The notes under the pieces are model-generated. The model did not search any database. It saw nothing but the letters and a program-made list of their open reading frames with translations, and was not told the origin of the DNA. 64,000 bases of DNA from Icerya purchasi. Its lineage: Eukaryota; Arthropoda; Insecta; Hemiptera; Monophlebidae. The stretch covers positions 140,070,172-140,134,171 of the forward strand of contig CM077115.1 in assembly GCA_039619475.1 (NCBI GenBank), given 5' to 3'. The position numbers were made by a program, and so were the translations under genes. This document shows, piece after piece, positions 35,395-47,400 of this stretch (within the stretch, counting starts at the first letter, position 1; each line of letters starts with the position of its first letter).

Positions 35395-36000
35395 TGATTT
35401 TTCCGCTGCAAAGAGGAAGAGGAGCATGTAGTTTTTTGCGATTTTTTGAAATTATCGCCATCTTGAAAATTTCGTTAAGAAAATGAAATACCGTTTCCTT
35501 TAGCTGACAAATAGTAATCTCTCAATTAATACATCACATAAACGGTAAAAAAAAAAAAAAAAAATTTCAAAATTTTGGGAATTCTGCGCCCATTGGGGTC
35601 GAATTTTGGCCATGGAAACTCGGATACTGGAAACTAGAAAAATATGCGGGAATCTACATATTTTTAACCTCGTTCAAAATGTTTAACTATGATACTAGCG
35701 CCATCCAAAAAGGGACATACTTCATCTTTCGTGAACTTTTCGTCAATTTCAAAAGTTTCGTTAAGGAAACCACTTATGAGTTCGTTCCCGTCAAATAGCG
35801 ATCTTTCCAACAATATATCACGTGTCCGGAAAAAAAGAAATATTTTTTTCAAACATTTTGAGCTTTCGGCACCCCAAGTGTCTGAATATAAAGTTGTAAA
35901 CTTAGCTATATTTTTCCTATGGAGCGGTCCTGTATGCATATGTCTAAAATACATTTTGATTTCTCCAACGTTTTTACTCGGGTTAATATTTACGTGAATT
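35395..36000. repeat. Two diverged tandem copies of a ~300-bp segment
   Basis: 35440-35600 and 35715-35880 share a common order of words: AAATTTCGTTAAG against AAAGTTTCGTTAAGGAA, TAGTAATCTCTC against TAGCGATCTTTCC, AATACATCACATAAACGG against AATATATCACGTGTCCGG, then a run of A. The minus-strand frame at 35664-35954 and plus-strand frame at 35689-35997 span one copy only and overlap each other, so I do not call them genes. Confidence 0.5.
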
Positions 36001-36004
36001 TCCT

Positions 36005-36190
36005 TTCTTTTGCTGTTTTTGGCCCAAAACGGGAGGTGGAGGGTTAATTAATTTTTTTACCGTACTTTTTTGATTTTATGGAAGGACTCCTGCATTTTAT
36101 TTTATATTTCGAATTTCACCCTAAAGGTTTATTTGGTAACGAGTTATGAATTTATAAGTGATTTTTGAGGTCGTTTTAAACACCATATTA
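36005..36190 (+). repeat. Rep-Q, copy 3, interrupted by mariner
   Basis: GGGAGGTGGAGGGTTAATTA, CGAGTTATGAATTTATAAG and GAGGTCGTTTTAAACACCAT align with 17265-17430. The copy is cut at the TA dinucleotide 36189-36190, where the mariner begins. In copy 1 the corresponding site is CCATGTTATATATTC, which contains the expected TA target. Confidence 0.65.
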
Positions 36191-36692
36191 CGAGGGTAGT
36201 TCAAATATAAACCGGAATTTTTAAATAAACGCGCGCGAAAAATTTATTGTGGAAAAAGTGGTTGCACTGGCAGTTAGACCGGTTTGTTATGTAGAGCAAT
36301 TAAAACCGCGTAACGTCACTTTTTAGTGTAGTTAGAGCCATGAGTGAAAAAAAAGTACCAGTGTCTGTTGCACAACGCATCATTATTCGTTTTTTAGTCA
36401 AAGACGACGTAAAATCCGTGGAAATTTATTGAAAATTACGCGAACAGTTCGGGCATGAGTGTCTCTCCAAAACTCAAGTGTACGAGTGGTGTTCCGCGTT
36501 TCGAAAAGGACGTGAAGTGGTGTCAGACATACCACATGCGCGGCGCCCAAAAACCAGCATTACAAATGAACACGTCAAAGCCATCGAACAACTCATTTTG
36601 GCTGACCGACGCGTCCGTGTACGCGATATGACCGACGAATTGGGCATCAGCATAGGTAGTATTGAGACAATAATTCATGATCGGCTAGGTTA
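36191..36692 (+). pseudogene. mariner transposon, 5' third only
   Basis: The end CGAGGGTAGTTCAAATATAA follows a TA target and is typical of mariner ends. The ATG at 36340 begins MSEKKVPVSVAQRIIIRFLV. A TGA at 36430-36432 interrupts the frame. It then continues with SKTQVYEWCSAFRKGREVV and a second helix-turn-helix segment RVRVRDMTDELGISIGSIET up to 36690. This is the bipartite DNA-binding domain of the transposase. The catalytic DD34D domain and right end are missing because the sequence changes abruptly into long-repeat unit A at 36693. It belongs to a different mariner lineage from the intact copy at 52.4 kb. Confidence 0.85.
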
Positions 36693-36739
36693 TCAGTAGT
36701 GTATAAATGTGCAAGCTGGCGACTCTGACGTCACCAACC

Positions 36740-37230
36740 CCAATTTGTCCCCCGGTGCTCAAAACTCACCCCAATTTGCGTCCAGGTGCTCAAAACTCAC
36801 TCCAATTTGTGTCCAGCTGCTCAAAACTCACCCCAATTTATGTCCAGCTGCTCAAAACTCACCCCAATTTCTATCTTGGAGCCCAAAGTTACCCCAAGTT
36901 TTCCACAACTTCCCCAGAGTTTCCCCCGAGTGTAAAGGTTTCCCCCGATTTTCCCGGGCAGTTCCGCTAATCCGAACCCCAATTTGTGTCCAGGTGTCCA
37001 AAATTCACCTAAATTTGTGTCCAGGTCTCCAAAATTCCCCCAAGTTTCCTCCAATTCCTCCGAGTTTAACCCCAATTTCCCTGGACAGTTCTGCTAATCC
37101 GAACCATAATTCCCATCAAGGTAGTCAAAATTCACCCCCAATTAGTGTACAGGTGCTGAAAGTTCACCCCAATTTGTATCCATATGGTCAAAATTCACCC
37201 AAGTTTCCCCAAAATTTCTTCAAATTTTTC
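36740..37230. repeat. 31-bp minisatellite
   Basis: AATTTGTGTCCAGCTGCTCA plus AAACTCACCCC, 31 bp, repeats four to five times almost perfectly at 36746-36870. It then continues as degenerate copies (CAAAATTCACCC, AGTTTCCCC). The apparent proteins here rotate through all three frames with each 31-bp unit, which explains alternating GAQNSPQ, CSKLTPI and LLKTHPN and argues against coding. The same array is at 62580-63060, and a degenerate version at 58080-58370. Confidence 0.88.
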
Positions 37231-39251
37231 CGATTCCCCGTTCATACTGTTATCTGTAAATGCGCTCGCACCATTTCCACGCATATATTCAACATAGCCT
37301 TAGCCGCCATGAAAGTGTACTCGCTTTCCCATACCTGCGCCTTCTATCATCATGTGTATATATTATACATGACTCTGCATGTAATATATGTAGCATACTT
37401 TTTAATTTTCATTTTTCGAGGTTGGGAGGGGTAAAATTTTGCCGGAGTGATAAAAACGTTTGAATCTCAACACTTAGAACCCAAAATTTAAAGGAATTTT
37501 CCGAGTCGTGCTCCGTTCCGGCATTTTTTTTTTTTTTTTTAATTTTATTTTTAAAGAAAATATTTGAACGATCCATCAGTCGAATGAGAGCGGGCGAGTG
37601 TGCTGCTACGAGATGTATTATGTAAGCACGACCGCGGATATAATGGAAATATTTAAATGTTCCAGCAACTGGTTGAAACTGTCACCAGGTGAGGTGAATT
37701 CCAGTCGTTCGTTTTGAAATTAACTAGCCGATCATCTATGCACACTCTCACACGCCACCGATAGAAACCTGTTCACGATCGCTACACGTTCACACACGCA
37801 CACATATACACCGCCACCTGATATATATTTTTCGGCTTTTTCCGCTTCCAATTTTATACTTAATCCGTTGATATTTTTTTTATATTTCTCCGTTCATTGC
37901 AAAAGCACACCGTCCATTCCTGCACACATATCAAGCATTGAGTTAACCTGTACAAAGGTACACTGTACTATTCCACACACGCTCCGGTCGCCGCCGAAAT
38001 AAACGCCGCGATATCACTCCCACGCACACACACACACACACCAACACTTCGTACATATTTTTGAGTCAAAATATTATAGAATTTCTTTTATGCTTCTGTT
38101 TATTTCTTCCGAATGTTCATAATTTTTATATTTTTTTTTGTTTCTCCGATTCTAAAAATTAATCTGTCAATGTATTAGCCACTCTTTCATTCGCACATAA
38201 TGTTCCCTCACACTCATCTGCTACCGGTAGTTCTCTTATCGTTCATAATAACTTTTTCAAGTCTAATATTATGGAATCAGCCTAATTATATTTTTTTTCG
38301 CTTCCAATCATTTCTTCCGTCCGTTGATAATTTTCTTATTTTATTTTTTTTTCTCAGGTTCTAAAAATAAATCGATTGATATCTTCACTAGTATTATTGC
38401 GTAAACATCTTCTAACGGTATTCCTCATGTTGTTCATAATAATTTTTCATGTCTATGTATTATGGAATTAGACTAAAATATATTTTTTCCCCTCTAAAGT
38501 CTTTTTCCAAACGTAAGTATTCTAAAATTAATTCGAGTATATTTTTATTTAACGCTGTTTCATATTTTCCCTCTCCCCTATCCACCCTACACAAATTTCA
38601 ATTCTTTTCTATTACTTTTCATGAGTACATCCCCCTGAAACTACAGTGAAACTATGGTCATTCATTCCCACACACCCATCTGCTAACAATGATTTTCTCA
38701 TCATTCATAATAATTTTTTCCAAATCTGTTAGTTTAAGATTATTTCATTTTTTTCAAACTCTAAATATTTTTTTTTTTTCAATATCTTCCATATTTTCCC
38801 CCAATATGTCCGCATATGCTCATAATGCAAAGGTACTCTGCTTATTTCCTTGCATGAATGTTGCTATGCCGTTGATTTCGATCATGTGTCAAGGTCATCG
38901 AGTCTGCCTGGATCTTCTCCTTCATATCTTTTGTAGAAAAACCGGTTGACATGTACACACCTACACACAAACACCCATAACCCAAAGATCACCTGTAAAT
39001 TTCGTTCATCTGCGTATGTAACCAGCTTTCACCAAAGGAATGTGGTTTTTCTGGTTCAACCCGCCCTCTTCAAAGACATGCATCGAGCTAGAATCTCGAT
39101 AGGATCTGTTCAGGCAGTCAGTATTAGTGTTACATTAAACGTGTAGAATTTGTTGAAGCTGTGTTCTTCACGCATTAATAAAAGTTTGCTCTAACGTTAA
39201 AAGTAATAATTTTCTACATTCTTAGTAAAAAGTTAAAAATATTATTCAAAC

Positions 39252-39686
39252 ATGAATAACAATACCGATTCGATTGATATTAAAGTCGACGAATTTATTC
39301 AGAATTCATTTTCGAGTGATAGTGTCTCGCATACAACTTCATCACCTCCATCACAGCAATCAGATGATGGTTATACAGCAGAAGGATCAACATCTTCTGT
39401 ACATAACATCATTGGTCCTGTATTATTAACAGAACAAGCAGATATAGCGGAATATTTTGTAGATATCAGCATCCATATAGATTGTGATTATGGTTTTCGA
39501 GTAACTGAACTAGCAATGATTGATATGTCTGGCGGAAAGTGTTTGCATACACTGTATAAGCCAAGCAGAGCATGGCATGCATCAAAAATGCCACATTTAC
39601 AATATTCTTCGATGAGTCATTACTTGAAAAATCCTTCATTATTTCTCTATCCCCCCCTCCCCCCTCTTAACTTAAAGTACTGGTAA
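39252..39686 (+). CDS. Hypothetical protein, 144 aa, inside a unit-A-specific segment
   Basis: The ATG at 39252 follows a plausible leader and opens a 144-codon frame. Its first ~60 residues are Ser/Asn/Asp-rich and likely disordered (DEFIQNSFSSDSVSHTTSS). The rest looks like a folded domain: ADIAEYFVDISIHIDCDYGF, then RVTELAMIDMSGGKCLHTLY, after which it degrades into a proline-rich end. The pattern hydrophobic-VDI, then V-x-E-L-A-hydrophobic-D resembles the first strand pair of DnaQ-like exonuclease folds, but the expected DxE is DIS. That resemblance is inference only. The segment is absent from unit B, so the frame may come from an inserted element. Unlike most frames here it has balanced codon composition. 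Gene status is uncertain. Confidence 0.35.
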   Translation: MNNNTDSIDIKVDEFIQNSFSSDSVSHTTSSPPSQQSDDGYTAEGSTSSVHNIIGPVLLTEQADIAEYFVDISIHIDCDYGFRVTELAMIDMSGGKCLHTLYKPSRAWHASKMPHLQYSSMSHYLKNPSLFLYPPLPPLNLKYW

Positions 39687-40785
39687 TGATGAATATTACA
39701 AAAATCTGAACCAGTTGTATAAAGTGTACGTGTAACTATTGTCTAATTTTCGAATATAATCCCGCATAATTTGTTCATATCTTTTTAGACTAAAACATTG
39801 TATTTTTTATTCTTTCTTTAACGAATCTAACTGTTCAACTTTTTCATGTACATCACGTACATCAAGTATTTTCCGCAGCTGTGTGAGTTTTCATTAATTT
39901 GTAAGACACAACCTAAGACCCGGAGAGTTCTCTCTAATTGTTTAAAATCTTTCATAATCACACTTTTTTTATTTCACATATATTTTTTGAGGTATATACG
40001 GGATCGTCTACGAGGTGTGTTGATCAATAGAGCAACAGGTAGAAAACCTACTAGCTTATGAGACACAGCATGTTTATAGAAAAAACGTGCTAGCATGAGC
40101 AGATCAGAGTTGCAATGTGCGAGTGAGAGACTGCATGCATAGCAACAGCTTGATTATAAAAAACGTCGAAGATACATGCATCTATCTGTGAACAATTATC
40201 ACATCAAACATAAAAAGGCTGACTAAAAGATTATTATTTTCTTTTTTCATTCATTCTCGCCACTATTACAACTCGCGCCCCACTGTCAAGACCTCTGAAC
40301 ATACATTACTAACCTCACCGACACTATAATATTTTTTCTCTGTGTTATTAAATTAACCCAAGTATATTTTTATTCATTTGTTACGCAAACATTTGTTCAA
40401 ATCTTTTGTAATATGTTGTGCACACATTTATAACCTGCAGACACTACTCGCTTCATTACCACGAATACATCTCTTTCATTGTTACTTATCATAACATAGT
40501 TTTTCCTGAAATTGTAGAAAAATTCTCTTCGCCTCATTCTTCCAGGGTGATTTATTTTCAAATTTCAAATCACGCATAATTATTTTAGAATCAAATTAAG
40601 TATATTTTATCATTTCCAAAAAATCAATCATCTCTGTACAAGACAATAACTTATTTTCACATCAAACATATTTTTTTTTTTTAATCTACCGTACATATTA
40701 TTTTTTATCATTTAAATTTTTTTCTCAATTCACAAATAGCTAACCTATAGAAAACATATTGTTGTAAACATATATGATGAACTCA

Positions 40786-42470
40786 CTCCTCATAATTACA
40801 TCATGAATTAATTTTTTCTTCATTTTTTTTTACCATCATGAAATTGTAGTAGTATTTTTAATTTTTTTTATTTTCCATAGATGACAAAAGTAATAGAATC
40901 ACGGCATCTATGAATGTATACACTGTACGCTTCCAATAACCTATCATGCATTTTTTTTAAAATTAGTCCAAGCATACTATTTTTTCAATAACAAAGCCGA
41001 TCATACATAATTTTTTCTTCTATATAATCACTAATCTATGAAAACACTTGATTCGTTTTACTCATACTGTAGCAACCACTCCTTTTCCCTCATGCTAACA
41101 AACTTCAAAATTTAATAATATAACACAAAATTAATCTAAATATCTGTTCATGCTATTAAAATTAATATATCAATCTTTACATTCCTTTTGTACATTTCTG
41201 AAAAAATCCTACAACATGTTTTAAAATTAATCGAAGTATACTATTTAATTACCTAAAATCAATTATTCTCTCATACAGTTTTTTCCAATCATACATCATT
41301 TTTTTTTTCTGTATAGTCATTATTGTAAAGTCATGCAAAACAGCATCATATTTCTAATCATAATGAATCCTTCATTCCATTCCATTCATGCTATATACCA
41401 TTATCATTCAATTCAACGTTATGAAATTAGTCTAAATGTACATTCATGCTAGCAAAGTTATTATCTCACCCTTTGCATTGTTCCAAGATGATTTATTTTA
41501 CATTTTTTCTTTAAATTTCCCTCATACTATTATTTTTGAAATGTAGGATGATGACTATGATTAGAATTCATGATTATGAAGAGAGAGATGCATGCTGAAA
41601 TTGTATTGTCATTATATGCGAGATGATGTGTGATTGTGGGTGAGTATGAATGCATGTAAAATATATGAGTGTGTTAGTAAAAAACATCCGTTCAAGCGTG
41701 AACACAGGTACAGATACAGTTATAGAATGAGAGAGGTAAAAATATATATTTTGTTATGTTTAATATGTGCATGATAAAGAGGTTAACAAAGAATAATCAC
41801 ATTACCCTCGCAACTTTGACATTGAGTTATACCTTTGCAATATTTTAGATGTGAAAGCAGTGACATTGACATGCGGTAAACGTTTTCATTACTTTTGACT
41901 CATTATAACCAATTTTCCAACATTTCTCTTCGTTTTTCCTACATTTTAATACTTTTACACCGTTTTAGTCAATTTTTGCTATTTAATGCCATTTTTTCCA
42001 TTGTTTTTACCACCTTTCTCACAATTTTCATCATTCTTTCATGATCTTTGTTAGGTTTTTTCTTACAACTCTTTAACATTTCGATCGTTGTTAGTGATAA
42101 CCATCATTATTTATGCTTTCAATCCTTCCACTTCAGCAATGCACACATACAGCTTAGCAATCGCAGCAGCCGTTGAACGTTGTAGGACAGCAATCGTGAT
42201 CTCCATATGATTATTGGGATTTAAAAGTCATATCTTTGAACGCTTGATCTAATGCATTGTAATGTGTCCATTACATGGGTCATATATATTTGTATAAAAA
42301 TAAATAAAAATAAAAATAATTTGGAATGTGTGGTGCGGGTGCGAGTGTGCGCGTGCCTGGAACTGTTGTCGGTGGGACCAGCCAATCAGCATCCTGCAGG
42401 GAACAAAAAGGATCTACCTGATTCGGCAAAATCCAGCGGTCACGGTCGAGTAGGCGTTCGATAATTTAAA
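40786..42470. other. Degenerate repeat-rich DNA after unit A
   Basis: No gene. The core word AAATTAgyCyAAGTATA, also found in the long repeat, recurs at about 40963, 41225 and 41427 with CATTCATGC-like companions. This suggests old, decayed copies of the same monomer. The frame at 42252-42464 has no motif. Confidence 0.45.
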
Positions 42471-42904
42471 AAAAGGCGAGATGAAAATTTTAGTGAGAAT
42501 GGCAGGGCAGCCTGATAGAGTCAGTTTTCAGTTGTACCTTCGGTCAGGGAGTCTCAGTTTTACCGTCGGTCAAGTCAGTCAGTGGCTGTTTACAGTGAGT
42601 CAAGTTCCGTTTTACCTGTAGAAGAGGCTCCGGTTTTTAATTTTGTAGAAATACTTCCGTTTTGATTTCTCGTGGAAAAGTCGCCGTCTTTTTACTATGT
42701 ACGACATTCGTTAAATTTATCGGTAAATATCGAAGTGGCGCGAGTAGTGACTTGCTGTTCGGTAAAGTTTGGATTCGGATTTGCAACTGGTCCTTAACGA
42801 AAGTGTTCGATAAATCTTCCTCGACCGATTCCGATTTCTGCAACTCAACCGACCGCCGAATCGCCACCAATAGATCCCGGATCACCGACAACAGTGATAC
42901 GTAT
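42471..42904 (+). other. Probable LINE 5' leader or ORF1 start, unassigned
   Basis: GC-richer than its surroundings, with repeated GTCAGT and GTCAAG words (42520-42610) and an open frame 42662-43030. The first part of that frame (VFDKSSSTDSDFCNSTDRRI) has no recognised motif. The last part overlaps the RTE-like RT in a different frame. It may be upstream sequence of the RTE-like element. Confidence 0.3.
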
Positions 42905-43034
42905 CATTTATATTCACTTTACAAAGATTTACAATACTGGAATCATTCCAAAAGATTGGTTGAAATCCACTTTTATTCCAATTTCAAAAAAATTGAAAAC
43001 CGAAAATTTGCAAAGAATATCGATTACTAAGTCT
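42905..43034 (+). pseudogene. RTE-like LINE reverse transcriptase, piece 1
   Basis: KIYNTGIIPKDWLKSTFIPI then, after one frameshift, CKEYRLLSL is the finger region of an RTE-like RT (family pattern IPxDWLKSxFIPIPKK...YRxISLMSH). It breaks at 43034 and continues exactly at 47518 with MMSHAGRTLLKIIYDRI. The interruption is the R1-clade element. Confidence 0.75.
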
Positions 43035-43035
43035 A

Positions 43036-44417
43036 CCTCAGCAACTTCCCACACCAACTTTACCAACACATCAACAGCAATCGTCATCAATAATATTACC
43101 GTCACCACTATTATCAGAAGAAACATCTTCATATATAGGTAAACAAATCCAACAGAAATCAGGTAACAACAATTCACATACTAACTACACAAACAACAAT
43201 GCTAACAGTTACGCTAAAACAGCATCAGCTTTTAATTTCCCATCAAAAGAACAAGCAATAGTTTTTAATATACCGAAAGGAATCAATCAAAAAGATTACA
43301 TTATTAAAATAGGAGAAATCGTAGAACCTCAAAATTTAAAATATATATCACGAATGTCGCGCGACAGGTTTGCAATATTTTTATCCAGTAAACAATTCGT
43401 AGATTATTTAGTAGACACGCACAAAACAATCACAATAAATAACGACGTAATACATATAAGAAGACTAATAAACCCTAAAAAAAGAATAATAATTTCAAAT
43501 GTATGTCCTTCTATACCACACTACATTATAGAAGAAATACTCAAAAAAGACTATAATGTAAACCCAGAAACCCCGATCTCTTTTATAAAGTACGGGATGG
43601 GAGAAACGAGAGGATACGAGCACTTATTAAATGCCAAACGGCAATTTTTTATAAACCCAGAGGAAATCAAAAAAATCCCTGAAACAGTACTTATACACTA
43701 CGAAGAAATAACATACCGAATATTTCTATCCCCAGACACAGTTTCATGTTTTGTATGTAACGAGAAAGGACATACTAGTAAAAACTGTCCAAACACGATA
43801 GAAGACGAAGACATTTCAAACAACGTAAGTGATAAAATAAATGACAATAAAAATGTAAACGTTGACATCAACTTCCCCACTTTTCCGTTAACGCAACTCT
43901 TAAATGGAGCTGCTAAAAGAGCACTATCAACAAATTCTTCCGAATCAATAATGTCAGGTAATAAATTAAAAAATGAAAAGAAACCCAAAATTAACGATGT
44001 ATTATTAAACGACCAAAACGCTAAAACAGATGATGCAGCAGAAACAAAAGAACAGGCAACAATAACATACGACAGCGACCAGTCCATAAAAGCAGATGAA
44101 GAAGAAAATAAATCGATATTAAAAAAAGAAATATTCAAACCATTAGAAATAAATATCCGGAAAAATGAAGATAAATATCCGCTTTCGTTAAATAATTTTA
44201 TGTTATTTGTAGGAATGTGTAAGGGGAAAAAAGATATTCTCCAGACTATCAATAAGAATTTGCGGAAGACATAAATGGCTTAATGAACATGCTAATTGAA
44301 AATAAACCTATCCTACATAGTAGATCAGCAAAAATTCAGTTCACAAAAATTATCAAAAAATTATCTTATCAATTAAACACTTCCAAAGAACAAAATAATC
44401 ATATAAATAATACATGA
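43036..44417 (+). pseudogene. R1-clade ORF1 (gag-like), 5' truncated, one frameshift
   Basis: The frame is open from 43036, upstream of the first ATG (43354), so the true protein began before the truncation. It reads SYAKTASAFNFPSKEQAIVF, RRLINPKKRIIISNVCPS, IPETVLIHYEEITYRIFLS and one clear zinc knuckle CFVCNEKGHTSKNC (about 43750-43790). A charged linker then carries many Asn, Lys and Asp residues. The frame as it stands ends at 44274. A one-base shift near 44253 restores DINGLMNMLIENKPILHSRS and KIQFTKIIKKLS down to the TGA at 44415-44417. ORF1 proteins package LINE RNA. Conserved blocks are shared with the ORF1-only insertion at 9856-11562. Confidence 0.8.
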
Positions 44418-47400
44418 TGAAAGGTAATTTAAATATATTATTACTTAATGTGGGCAGAACCAAAATTCAACAGTACGAAATATTAACAAATAGTGAACAA
44501 GACTTAATAATAATACCGGAACCGTATATTTACAAAAACAAACTATATGGAATAAACAATGAACAGTATGAAATAACACAGCCGAATATTGCAATAGCCT
44601 ATAATAAAAATATAAACTTGTCAATAATAGGAACAACTCAAAATATCATTTCAATTAAAATAGGAAATTATATTTTATTTGCGTCCTACTTTTCCCCTAA
44701 TGAAAGTATAGATCCACACATTCTTATAATTAACCATTTAATCACACAATTTCAGGAATTAAAACCGATACTGTTAGGTGATTTTAATGTTAGATCAACG
44801 ATATATGAAAATTTAAACAATATAAACTATAATACGAAAAGAGCAGAAAAATTCGAAGAATTCTTATTTGCCAATGATCTAAGCGTTTGTAATCCTTATA
44901 ACATAAAAACTTTTAACAATCATAATGGGAGCAGTGTAATTGATCTTATAATTGTCCACGAAACAATCAGCCAGAACATTAGAAATATAAAAATATTACC
45001 TTCTTCAGTAACGCAACACTTAACAGTATGTCTGCAACTCGCAATAAGGAAAGATAGTAAATCACTAAATGAAAATACACTAACAGTTGACTATGAGATC
45101 TTTCAAAAACAAATTATCAATGCTCTACCTCAAATAAAACAAAAAATAGAACACATTGAAAAAGTAACTAAAAAAGAAGATTTAGAGAACGAAATCATAG
45201 AATTTACAAACATAATAAAAGTACTAATCCACAATTCACTTACAAAAGCAAAAATTCGCGACACACCTTATTGGAATGGAAAATTAGAAAGCTTTAAAAA
45301 GATACTGAAAAAACTACAAAGGAGACTATACAAAAGCAAAAATAAAACAAATAATAAAGTGGAATCATTAAGGATTAAAATTAGAAAACTGAAAAAAGAA
45401 TACAATGAAGAACTGCAGACATCAAAGCATGAAAAATGGAAAGAACTGATTAATTCTTCGACAATCTGGGGCAAGCCGTATAAAATCTGTATGGACAAAA
45501 CCAAACAAAGAGTAGACATGCCTGCTTTTAATGTCGGTGGATGCATCGTACACGATAACATTGAAAAACATAAAATAATTTTTGCTGAATTATTTCCAAA
45601 CCGAACACTTAAGTTGCAACCGACTCAGCCAGATAAAACTCTTCAAATATATGAAAACGAATTAACTACAATAATCAAAAAACTGAACAATAGGAAAGCC
45701 AATGGACACGATCAAATTTCTAACAAGATGATTAAACTTCTTCACAAAGTAGACGAAAAAATATTTCAATCTATTTACCAAAAATGTATCGAACTAAATT
45801 ATTTCCCAAACCTCTGGAAACAAGGAAAAATTAAAATAATAAACAAACCTGGAAAAGATTTAACAAATCCGAAATCATACAGGCCTATAACGCTACTGTC
45901 TAGTTTAAGTAAAATATACGAAAAAATAATAAAAAATTTTCTGAATACAGAAATAAAAGAAAAAGCGATTTTAAACGAAAATCGGTTTGGCTTTCTTAAA
46001 AACAAATCAACCGAGCTAGCAATAAAAAAGTTATGCGATTACATTGAAAAATATAAAAAACGAACAAGACATACGTTACTAATCAGCTTTGACATATCCG
46101 GAGCATTTGATCAAATAAAAATTGATGAAATCTTAAAAATAATGAATAGAAAAAATATATCTGGTACAATACAAACTATAATTCGTAACTACTTAACAGA
46201 TAGAAGAATCGGTTTATTTAATCAAGAAAACAAAATCCTATACAACAGGAGTGTCAACTCAGGAGTACCACAAGGTTCGGTTCTAGGGCCAGTACTCTTC
46301 AACATAGCAATGAGCGAAGTTCATAATTTGCATTTCAGTCAACACTGCAATATGATAAGCTACGCAGACGATATAATGTTAGTAGCAGGAATTAATAAAA
46401 AGGACGAAGTTTACAATATAAATGAAACAATAAAAAAATTGAGTAAAAACATTCAAAACTTAGGCTTACAATTCAACATAAATAAAACCAAAGCACTACT
46501 AATAAGTAGAAAACAAGACAGGGAAGAAATGATACATTGCATTGAACAGCACTTATGCATAAAGATAAAGATAAAATAAAAATAGTAAAAGAAATAAAAT
46601 ACTTGGGAATAATCATAGACACAAATTTAAATTTTGGAAACCACATCGAATTCATAATAGACAAGATTAAAAAAATTTATTTCAAATTAAGATCACTATA
46701 TTCAAATATGTTCGGTTTCAAATATAAAGATAGAATAGTACTCCATAAAGAGCCATTTTTGGATCAATAACAGAATACTGCTCTACAGTATATTTTCCAG
46801 TTTCACGAGAAAAAGACAAGAATAAGCTGTTAAAATTACAAAGGAAAATATTAATAGGAACAATCTCTGGTTATCGCACAATATCGTATACTTCAGTCAA
46901 CATCATAGCAGCAATAATACCGATAGACTTAAAGTTAGAAACTGTAAACCAAATCAAAACATGGAAACAAAAAGAAAAAATTTTCGACAAAAAAACGTTA
47001 CGAAAACAAATCAATAAAATTAATTCAAGTAGTATACGACTTTGGCAACTCACATTTGATAAATCAAAAACTGGCAAAGTAACACGGGAAATAGTTCCAA
47101 ACATAGAAGACAGACTACAAATGAAACATTTTTATACCGACTATAACTTTACTCAATTCTTAACCGAACATGGAAATAATAATGGGGTGTCTATATGAAA
47201 CGATTTAAAATTGCTGAAACAGACATCTGTATAGACTGTAAAGAGAAAACAGACGATTGCTTTCATTCGATTTTCGAATGCAATAAGTTTAAAAACGAAA
47301 GAGAAAAACGGAAAATAATAAAAAAACCAATAACCGAAATACATAAAAAAAACTTTTTTAATTTGATCAGCTTTGTCAACCATGTAATGAATAACAAAAC

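Larger units (their letters stand above)
36693..40785. repeat. Long non-coding repeat, unit A
   Basis: From TCAGTAGTGTATAAAT onward this region matches unit C (62537-64000) closely and, from about 36960 on, unit B (58034-62536) more loosely. The order of parts is a TATA-like start with GACGTCACCAACCCC, a 31-bp minisatellite, a well-conserved stretch at 37230-38040, a CA-rich segment (CA microsatellite at 38026-38041), ~183-bp tandem units (anchors at 38238, 38430, 38701), and a late segment (39960-40785) ending near GTAAACATATATGATGAAC. No protein frame is conserved between units. Unit A contains a private segment (about 38815-39930) with an open frame. Confidence 0.85.

Noticed and set aside
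36709..37434. 241-codon open frame rich in Pro, Ser and Gln
   Set aside because: It comes from the 31-bp minisatellite read in rotating frames, with no codon-level conservation in unit C.
43698..44252. 184-codon minus-strand frame opposite ORF1 of the R1-clade element
   Set aside because: ORF1 has a zinc knuckle and homologous blocks elsewhere in the window. The antisense frame has no motif.
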